Below the pieces are notes generated by a model. That model did no database searches, was not told the origin of the DNA, and worked only from the letters and a program-made list of their open reading frames with translations. Shown here one piece after another: positions 13,949 through 18,713 of a stretch of DNA of 18,713 nucleotides. Within the stretch, counting starts at the first letter, position 1, and the number at the start of each line of letters is the position of its first letter. The stretch comes from UBA2821 sp902763335 (GTDB taxonomy: Bacteria > Bacillota > Clostridia > Lachnospirales > Lachnospiraceae): NCBI GenBank assembly GCA_052066835.1, contig JBQHRJ010000033.1; one strand, 5' to 3'. A program made the position numbers and the translations under genes.

Positions 13949-15631
13949 TTATTTAATTATTACCTTTTTTCCACTAAATGCAAATCCATAATGCTTTATT
14001 CTGTTTTTTTCCACCCCATTATTTAACAGTTCTGTATCATATGCCTTTTCCTCTATCTGATTTAAGGCTGCATCTGCTGTATCATTCAGAGTTTTTTCAC
14101 TGTCTGTATCCATAACTTTAAATTCAATTATTATGGCATTATCATTATCTTTTAACGGTACAAGCATTATATCATATCTTCCGTATCCACTCTCTCCGTT
14201 AGATTTTATATCATATCTGCCCATAAGTTCAACTAACAGGCCAAGCACAAAACCGTGATAAAATCTCTCCGGCTGCATTTTTTTTGACGGATGATTTCCT
14301 GTATCGAAATTACTGAAAGTACTGAGCGAAATGTCATTCATATATATGTTCATTTCTTTTAAATTATCTCTTAATAACGCAGAGACAAATTCGTTATAAT
14401 GCACCGACTGACTGCTAAACCAGCCTTTAACCATTCCTGAGAATACACTTAGTGTCTCTCTGTTTGTTATAGTAAGAGTGTACCATGGCTCAAGAAGTAT
14501 TCCCCTGTATTCCACCTTATCCGTCTTAACATAACCACCTGCTAAAAGCAGACTCCAAATAGCATTTTCCTCACTGTCAAGCTGGTTAAACACTATCTGC
14601 TCATCAAAATTCACTTCTATACTTTCACCCTTTATCAGTTTTTCCAACATTGTTTTTATATTTGCTGATGATTTCTGTATAATTGCATTTACCAGATTAT
14701 TAGAACTTGTAGCCGCCCAGTATGGTCTTAATACCTTTTTATCCAGATAATTTGTAATTGACCACGGATTATACACATCCGGCTGAGTACCGAACACAAA
14801 TCCGTCATACCACATTTTTACTTCCTGCTTTTTATCCGACAGTCCATAACTGTCCAGTGCATCAAATACTTCACTTTCAGTAAATCCAAAACTCGTCTCA
14901 TATTCCTTCGAGGTAGTTGTTACTACATTTAAATTATTCAAATCAGAAAATACGGATTCCTTAGATATACGCGTTATCCCTGTCATTATTGCCCGCTCAA
15001 GATACTTATTTGTCTTAAATGTTGAGTTAAACACATTTCTCACAAATGATGTAAATTCATCCCAATATCCATTTACATACGCCTCCTGCATCGGTGTATC
15101 ATATTCATCGAGCAGTATAATGACTTTTTTCTCATAATAGCGATTAAGATAACTGCACAATTCATTCAATGCTATTGATGCATCAACATCTTCCATATCT
15201 ATATTTACTCTGTTAAAGAAATTTTTCTCATTTTCGCTTAAAATATTTCCTGACAGAAGAAACTTATTTTCCTCATATACCTTTGTTATCTGCGCTTTTA
15301 TCTGTTTTTTTGCTCCATACGCTGTATTTTCTTTAACTGATGCAAAGCTCATAAATATAACAGGATATGTTCCCTGAAGTTTTCTGTATTTTTCTTTTTT
15401 CCAAATATTAAGATTCTCAAACAAATCTGCCCGGTTATGATATCTGTTTGAAAAGAAACAGTTTAACATACTCATATTAAGTGTTTTGCCAAAACGTCTC
15501 GGTCTGGTTATAAGGGTAATATCATCTCCCCCTGCCCACCACTCATCAATGAAATCTGACTTATCTATAAAAAAATATTCATTTTCAATTAACGATTCAA
15601 AATCCTGTTTTCCAATGCTTATGGTCTTCAC
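13949..15631 (-). CDS. AAA-ATPase-like / PD-(D/E)XK nuclease domain protein
   Basis: The 560-residue product belongs to a group common and often multi-copy in Lachnospiraceae and Bacteroidetes, annotated AAA-ATPase-like with a C-terminal PD-(D/E)XK domain. The ATP-binding loop is the group's variant RPRRFGKT (43-50), and the Walker B is VIILLDEYD (170-178). The middle contains GITRISKESVFSDLNN, a group-typical sensor-like segment. The C-terminal nuclease core is visible as RYDIML (D487) and IIIEFKV (E503, K505), so the catalytic residues are kept. The biological role is unknown. The start is a GTG at 15631 with GGAGG 6 bases upstream. A complete structured repeat sits between its promoter and its start. 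Confidence 0.92.
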   Translation of the reverse strand: MKTISIGKQDFESLIENEYFFIDKSDFIDEWWAGGDDITLITRPRRFGKTLNMSMLNCFFSNRYHNRADLFENLNIWKKEKYRKLQGTYPVIFMSFASVKENTAYGAKKQIKAQITKVYEENKFLLSGNILSENEKNFFNRVNIDMEDVDASIALNELCSYLNRYYEKKVIILLDEYDTPMQEAYVNGYWDEFTSFVRNVFNSTFKTNKYLERAIMTGITRISKESVFSDLNNLNVVTTTSKEYETSFGFTESEVFDALDSYGLSDKKQEVKMWYDGFVFGTQPDVYNPWSITNYLDKKVLRPYWAATSSNNLVNAIIQKSSANIKTMLEKLIKGESIEVNFDEQIVFNQLDSEENAIWSLLLAGGYVKTDKVEYRGILLEPWYTLTITNRETLSVFSGMVKGWFSSQSVHYNEFVSALLRDNLKEMNIYMNDISLSTFSNFDTGNHPSKKMQPERFYHGFVLGLLVELMGRYDIKSNGESGYGRYDIMLVPLKDNDNAIIIEFKVMDTDSEKTLNDTADAALNQIEEKAYDTELLNNGVEKNRIKHYGFAFSGKKVIIK

Positions 15632-15666
15632 ATTTACCCTCCGTTCTGCTTATATAATAACATTAT

Positions 15667-15786
15667 GATTCAGGTGTCAAAAGGGTGCTACGCACCAGCC
15701 AAACACAATATGTGATATTGCAAGTTAGCTTGCAAATACACATACTTGTGTTGGCTAGCCCCATAGGGGCTTTTGACACCTGAATC
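15667..15786. repeat. Structured inverted-repeat element, complete copy 2 (120 bp) with target duplication
   Basis: Perfect 17-bp terminal inverted repeats GATTCAGGTGTCAAAAG enclose, in order, the hairpin GGTGC-TAC-GCACC, a long arm (AGCCA...TGGCT, about 20 pairs with small bulges) capped by GCAAG-TTAG-CTTGC, and the hairpin GCCCC-ATA-GGGGC. CATTAT stands directly against both ends (15661-15666 and 15787-15792), a 6-bp target duplication. There is no open reading frame inside. The shape is a cloverleaf-like fold. The features fit a miniature inverted-repeat transposable element mobilised by a transposase encoded elsewhere. Confidence 0.9.
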
Positions 15787-15787
15787 C

Positions 15788-15816
15788 ATTATACAATACA
15801 CATTCTAAATGGTAAA
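15788..15816 (-). promoter_or_regulatory. Putative sigma-A promoter for the AAA/PD-(D/E)XK gene
   Basis: On the minus strand TTTACC (15816-15811) and a perfect TATAAT (15793-15788) are 17 bases apart. Transcription would start inside the outer arm of the structured repeat. The -10 overlaps one copy of the CATTAT target duplication, and the promoter would exist in the empty site too. Confidence 0.6.
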
Positions 15817-15822
15817 TTAATT

Positions 15823-16221
15823 TTACTCAAAATTAAAATCTTCATATTTACATAATCCCTGTCTGTACCACTCACAGTTATGGCAGCTATTCTCAAATAC
15901 TTCCTCAGACAGATAACGTTTTGCATAGCTTTTTAATTCTTTATATGTATATACTTCATTTTCTTTTAAATGGAGTGGCGAAATTAATGCCTTGTCCTTT
16001 TCATGTACATGATTATTTACATCTACACAATACTTATTCTCCACAAGATTCGGGCATTTCATGCATATCTCGTCAGGATCTGTAACCAGTAAAAGTGGCT
16101 CCTCCTGATTGTCGTTTAACCATGTAACCATCTTAGTCATATTCTCACAAAATGTACCACTGTAGCCATAGCCCTGATACAGATTTGTACACATAATGTG
16201 ATGTACTCTGAATTTTATCAT
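15823..16221 (-). CDS. DUF1284 cysteine-rich protein
   Basis: The 132-residue product starts MIKFRVHHIMCTNLYQGYGY, matching the R.HH..C...F.GKGYS opening of the DUF1284 family. Ten or so cysteines follow, in patterns suited to metal or Fe-S binding: C11, C25, EIC53..C56PN, C65, and C113..C116 with C124 at the end. The function is not known. The ATG at 16221 has AAAGGA 6 bases upstream, and a GTG at 16236 in frame is less likely. Its upstream region is the tail of a decayed permease gene, so its original promoter may have been changed by the rearrangement. The gene itself is intact, with the family-like length. Confidence 0.88.
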   Translation of the reverse strand: MIKFRVHHIMCTNLYQGYGYSGTFCENMTKMVTWLNDNQEEPLLLVTDPDEICMKCPNLVENKYCVDVNNHVHEKDKALISPLHLKENEVYTYKELKSYAKRYLSEEVFENSCHNCEWYRQGLCKYEDFNFE

Positions 16222-16244
16222 CTTAATTCCTTTCACAGTGCAAT

Positions 16245-16700
16245 TTATTCCCTGTTCTTTAAAACCTCTGCCAGAAGCATATGTTTAATTCTTCTGACCA
16301 ATAGATTATTTATAATAAAATACAATATAAAAATTGCTGCATATATTATAATATATATCCATATCGGAAACGATTTGTCAACTCCACATGCTACATTAGG
16401 TGCAAGTGCCGGTTCATAAATGGCATGCTACCTGAATCCTTACATTATCCCCTGCCTTAACAAATGACAACAGATTGCCGGCATCACTTTCAAGTTTCAG
16501 TTTTTTTAACTCATCCTTAAGTTCATCATCAGTCATGCTGTCATTCAAACGATAGGCATAGTAATATTCTTCTGATTTTACACTTTTTCCCTCATTTCGC
16601 ATAACATCATATGTATCTGAATCCACAAATCCCAGTCCGAAATTCTTGCTGTCACATCCTGTATCACCTAAAGATTTCAACATTGAATCATAATCGGGAA
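16245..16700 (-). pseudogene. ABC transporter permease (FtsX/MacB-like) remnant, C-terminal part, frameshifted
   Basis: One frame (16700 to the TGA at 16416-16414) gives a soluble domain with VPDYDSMLKSLGDTGCDS and GFVDSDTYDVMRNEGKSVKS. A second frame (stop TAA at 16247-16245) gives PALAPNVACGVDKSFP, a membrane helix IWIYIIIYAAIFILYFIINN and a basic tail VRRIKHMLLAEVLKNRE. The order of extracytoplasmic domain, last membrane helix and short basic tail, together with the ending, is that of FtsX-type permeases. The frames join between about 16415 and 16440, so at least one frameshift is present. The N-terminal part is gone; the sequence upstream is the TetR fragment. The family call is from pattern only. 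Confidence 0.6.
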
Positions 16701-17032
16701 CCCTGGCTCTTTGTAAGAATAAGCTGGCATATATCATAATTCTGATATAACATATGAAGAATCTGCTCAGTTGCATTATAATCATCATGTATATTATCTT
16801 CATCTGCTATCGGAAAATTCTGAAGTACCATCAGCTCCTGTTTAACATGCTGCGTCGCTATCTCCCGCACCCTTTCAATTGTCGGCTGCACAATAGCCGC
16901 AAACAAATCTTCTTTATCCTGAAAAAAGAAATACAAAGCTCCTGTCGTAACTCCTGCTTTTTTGCATATACTTCTCAACGAAGCTTTTTGATAACCTTTT
17001 TCCAAAAATTCAGCTCTGGCACATATGAGCAA
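16688..17032 (-). pseudogene. TetR-family regulator fragment (DNA-binding half only)
   Basis: Residues read CARAEFLEKGYQKASLRSIC and KKAGVTTGALYFFFQDKEDL, a typical TetR helix-turn-helix, then part of the ligand domain up to LTKSQGS. The first few residues of a TetR protein and a proper start codon are missing; a TGA lies just upstream in frame, and only a TTG at 17032 is available. After SQGS the frame ends within two codons at 16690-16688, where the permease remnant takes over in another frame. A TetR protein of this kind would be about 190-200 residues, so roughly 40 percent is gone. Both ends look like deletion junctions. Confidence 0.82.
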
Positions 17033-17702
17033 TCATAATCCTTTCCTTATCGTCTGCTTTGGATAGTACATCACCATTTGCATCAATTACAACAGATTCT
17101 CCTGAGAAAACCATACTGCCTTCTTGTCCCACGCGGTTACACATTGCTATTATTGCACTGTTTTGAAATGCCTGTACCCTCAATTCCCATTCAAACATTT
17201 CTGATGGTTCTGACTTTGTATTTACAGTCGGTATCAATATCAACTCTGCACCTTCCATCACTTCTGTCCTTATGCTTTCCGGGTAATGTCTGTCGAAACA
17301 TACAACAATACCGATTTTACCATATTTTGTCTCAAATACCTTGAAGCCGTCATTTGACGGTGTATAGTAATCCTGTTCATAAAACTGTTTCGCCTGCGCC
17401 ACATGCACCATTTTCTGAATGCCTATAACCGTACCATCCGTATCTATCAAAATACTTGCGTCATAATTTCTACCATCTTCTGAAAGATATATATTAGGCA
17501 CCGCCATAATGTGATTTTCTCTGCATACACCACAAAATTTTTTTATTATCTCCGAATCTATGGTAATTTCGTAACCTCTTACATCCCTCCCCGGATATTG
17601 CGGAAAAAATTCTGTCAACTGAACTTCAGGAAATAATACAAGTTCCGCTCCATTTGATGCAGCATCTTTAATCGACTCAATACTCTTTTCAAGATTTATC
17701 GT
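17010..17702 (-). pseudogene. Carbon-nitrogen hydrolase (nitrilase family) fragment lacking both ends
   Basis: The frame from 17702 reads TINLEKSIESIKDAASNGAE then LVLFPEVQLTEFFPQ. It continues with the catalytic Lys (IQKMVHVAQAKQFYE), the nucleophile Cys (GIVVCFDRHYPESIR) and GNPIV-like core segments. All three catalytic residues (Glu in FPEV, Lys, Cys) are present. It lacks the N-terminal strand and any start codon: a TGA at 17705-17703 precedes it in frame. The only start-like codon, a TTG at 17618, lies after the catalytic Glu. The C-terminus stops at MIAHMCQS, some 25-50 residues short of the family, and runs into the TetR fragment. It resembles N-carbamoylputrescine amidases, but the substrate cannot be assigned. 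Confidence 0.85.
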
Positions 17703-17826
17703 TCAGTTGCTCTTTCATACCATTAATTTCACTCTGCATACCATCAATTTCATCCTGCATTTCATCAATCATATACTGCACAGTATTCCTATCGAGTTCT
17801 GCTAATTCTTTAGAAAACATATTCAT
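17689..17826 (-). pseudogene. Probable C-terminal remnant of an Rpn/PD-(D/E)XK transposase-like nuclease
   Basis: A 45-codon frame reads MNMFSKELAELDRNTVQYMI followed by a coiled-coil repeat DEMQDEIDGMQSEINGMKEQ. This recalls the C-terminal tails of the PD-(D/E)XK nuclease family transposases (Rpn-like) that are abundant in Lachnospiraceae, but I recognise it from memory only. The nuclease core is absent. It has AAGGTG near the ATG, so a small peptide could still be made. Its end overlaps the beginning of the hydrolase fragment by 14 bases in a different frame. Confidence 0.5.
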
Positions 17827-17848
17827 CACCTTCTCTGTTTTATTCCCA

Positions 17849-17995
17849 CTACAGATACGACTTCGTTCTTCGCATATCTGTAACTAGGTCTTCATTTCCG
17901 TCTGCTTTCATAAGTTCTATTAATTTATCAACGTTATTTATGTCCTCCATTCCGCAGATTCTCTGATAATCTGCTTCAATTACAAATATTTCCAT
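17849..17995 (-). CDS. Short hypothetical frame, possible gene remnant
   Basis: The 48-codon frame reads MEIFVIEADYQRICGMEDIN, NVDKLIELMKADGNEDLV and a basic end TDMRRTKSYL. The composition looks like real protein with an amphipathic helix, but there is no ribosome site before the ATG and I recognise no family. It lies 22 bases upstream of the Rpn-like tail on the same strand and may be another piece of the same decayed gene. A functional small protein is less likely. Confidence 0.3.
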   Translation of the reverse strand: MEIFVIEADYQRICGMEDINNVDKLIELMKADGNEDLVTDMRRTKSYL

Positions 17996-18083
17996 TTTTA
18001 TTACACATGACAAATCCACTTATTCCAACAGCTTATATCATCCCTGTAACTTATTTCCCCTTTTCCGGATAAATATTATGTTG

Positions 18084-18089
18084 TATAAT
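18084..18089 (+). promoter_or_regulatory. -10 box for the C_GCAxxG_C_C gene
   Basis: A perfect TATAAT on the plus strand lies 39 bases before the chosen start codon. The -35 at the right distance (TTTTCC) is weak. Because the -10 sits inside the longer reading frame that begins at 18078, it argues for the downstream start at 18129. Confidence 0.5.
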
Positions 18090-18128
18090 CAAGCTATCAA
18101 ATTAAAAGATAAAAGGAATGATAAAAAT

Positions 18129-18512
18129 ATGAAAACACGAGTACAAGATGCAGAAAAAAGAAAAATGTGCGGTTACAACTGTGCTCAGGCAGTTGCATGT
18201 ACCTACTGCGATTTAGCAGGTATAGATGAAGACACAGCCAGAAATCTGACACAGGGATTTGCAGTGGGTATGGGCGGAAGCATGGAAGCCACATGCGGTG
18301 CACTAATCGGTGCAGTGAATACACTGGGACTTATCAATAAAAATCCACAAAAGACCATGCAGAGTGCCAGAAAGATGATAGATAAATTCAAATCACAAAA
18401 CGGTACCGTTATATACAGGGAATTAAAAGGTGTAGATGACGGAATTGTAAAAAGAGAATGTATCGACTGCGTAAAGGATGCAGCCGCACTATTAGAAAAT
18501 GAATTGGAATAA
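18129..18512 (+). CDS. C_GCAxxG_C_C family (putative redox) protein
   Basis: The 127-residue product carries the family signature: C14 and C18 in CGYNCAQAV, C56 in CGALIG (GCAxxG region), and C111/C114 in ECIDC. The family is widespread in anaerobes and is thought to be redox-active or metal-binding; its reaction is not established. I chose the ATG at 18129, because AAAGGA lies 11 bases upstream and the promoter -10 overlaps the longer alternative beginning at 18078. It is the only complete plus-strand gene in the window and is divergent from the decayed cluster to its left. The length is usual for the family. Confidence 0.93.
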   Translation: MKTRVQDAEKRKMCGYNCAQAVACTYCDLAGIDEDTARNLTQGFAVGMGGSMEATCGALIGAVNTLGLINKNPQKTMQSARKMIDKFKSQNGTVIYRELKGVDDGIVKRECIDCVKDAAALLENELE

Positions 18513-18574
18513 TCCGCATTAAGAAATTTTTCTTTATATAATACATATTGCAGAGTTTCGCAATTATCTGCTAA

Positions 18575-18607
18575 GATTCAGGTGTCAAAATCCCCTATGG
18601 GGACTAG
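18575..18607. repeat. Structured inverted-repeat element, one end (copy 4)
   Basis: GATTCAGGTGTCAAAA is followed by the hairpin TCCCC-TAT-GGGGA and ACTAG. This is the reverse complement of the right end of copy 2. The pair closing the hairpin is T-A here and G-C in copy 2, so pairing is kept while the base changes. After ACTAG the similarity stops, and a promoter follows 20 bases on. Either this is a truncated copy or it is the left end of a larger element that continues past the window. Confidence 0.8.
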
Positions 18608-18627
18608 TATGATATATTTTAAATAAC

Positions 18628-18656
18628 TGGACTTTATTTCTTGCCTATGATACAAT
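18628..18656 (+). promoter_or_regulatory. Sigma-A promoter with extended -10 for the last gene
   Basis: TGGACT (18628-18633), a 17-base spacer and TGATACAAT (extended -10, TACAAT at 18651-18656) lie just before the ribosome site GGAGG at 18673-18677 of the gene starting at 18688. Confidence 0.7.
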
Positions 18657-18687
18657 GTTTACATCAAGCGATGGAGGTATCGTATCT

Positions 18688-18713
18688 ATGGGAAGGAAAT
18701 CAACTATTATAGA
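18688..18713 (+). CDS. Start of an unidentified gene (runs off the window)
   Basis: The ATG at 18688 follows GGAGG by 10 bases and a good promoter. Only MGRKSTII can be read. A basic start like this is common among DNA-binding proteins and transposases, but eight residues do not allow a family call. Its position next to an end of the structured repeat makes a mobile-element protein worth considering. Confidence 0.6.

Noticed and set aside
18520..18535. Terminator after the C_GCAxxG_C_C gene (AAGAAATTTTTCTT)
   Set aside because: The stem is all AT with only a two-base loop, so it is too weak to call.

Overview
The window is low-GC DNA, and nearly every gene lies on the minus strand with a strong AGGAGG-type ribosome binding site. 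The gene families point to an anaerobic Firmicute of the Clostridia, most likely Lachnospiraceae. They include an AgrB/AgrD cyclic-peptide pair, a 7TM HD-GYP protein, a C_GCAxxG_C_C protein, an AAA/PD-(D/E)XK 'AAA-ATPase-like' protein and an Rrf2/NifS/MnmA set. The species cannot be fixed from sequence alone. No tRNA, rRNA or CRISPR array was seen.

Layout, left to right (genes on the minus strand unless stated). 1-1299: the 5' part of a secreted protein, then a broken subtilisin-like protease whose catalytic core has been deleted. 1390-3996: a peptide-signalling unit of a short AgrD prepeptide, an AgrB processing protease and, upstream, a 7TM-PAS-HD-GYP c-di-GMP phosphodiesterase. No AgrC or AgrA is present in the window. 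4025-6885: MgtE magnesium channel, a ribbon-helix-helix protein and an SPFH membrane protein. 6956-9822: an FAD-dependent oxidoreductase and a chemoreceptor without a sensor domain. 9954-13832: an Rrf2 regulator, cysteine desulfurase, MnmA and aldose 1-epimerase in one transcription direction, so the desulfurase can hand sulfur directly to MnmA. 13949-16221: an AAA/PD-(D/E)XK protein and a DUF1284 cysteine-rich protein. 16245-17995: a chain of gene fragments (ABC permease tail, TetR head, carbon-nitrogen hydrolase core, Rpn-like tail) joined by deletions. 18129-18512 (plus strand): a C_GCAxxG_C_C protein. 18688 to the window end (plus strand): the start of a further gene.

The most unusual signal is a roughly 120-bp repeat, seen as two complete copies (5467-5587 and 15667-15786) and two partial ones (9916-9940 and 18575-18607). 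It has 17-bp terminal inverted repeats and, at one copy, a perfect 6-bp direct repeat of the flanking DNA. Inside, three hairpins sit in a fixed layout, and their pairing is kept although the bases differ between copies. It looks like a structured, non-autonomous mobile element. Both complete copies sit directly downstream of a putative sigma-A promoter, in the 5' leader of a gene. The partial copy at 18575 lies just upstream of a strong promoter and an unidentified gene, which could be the element's own mobilising gene.
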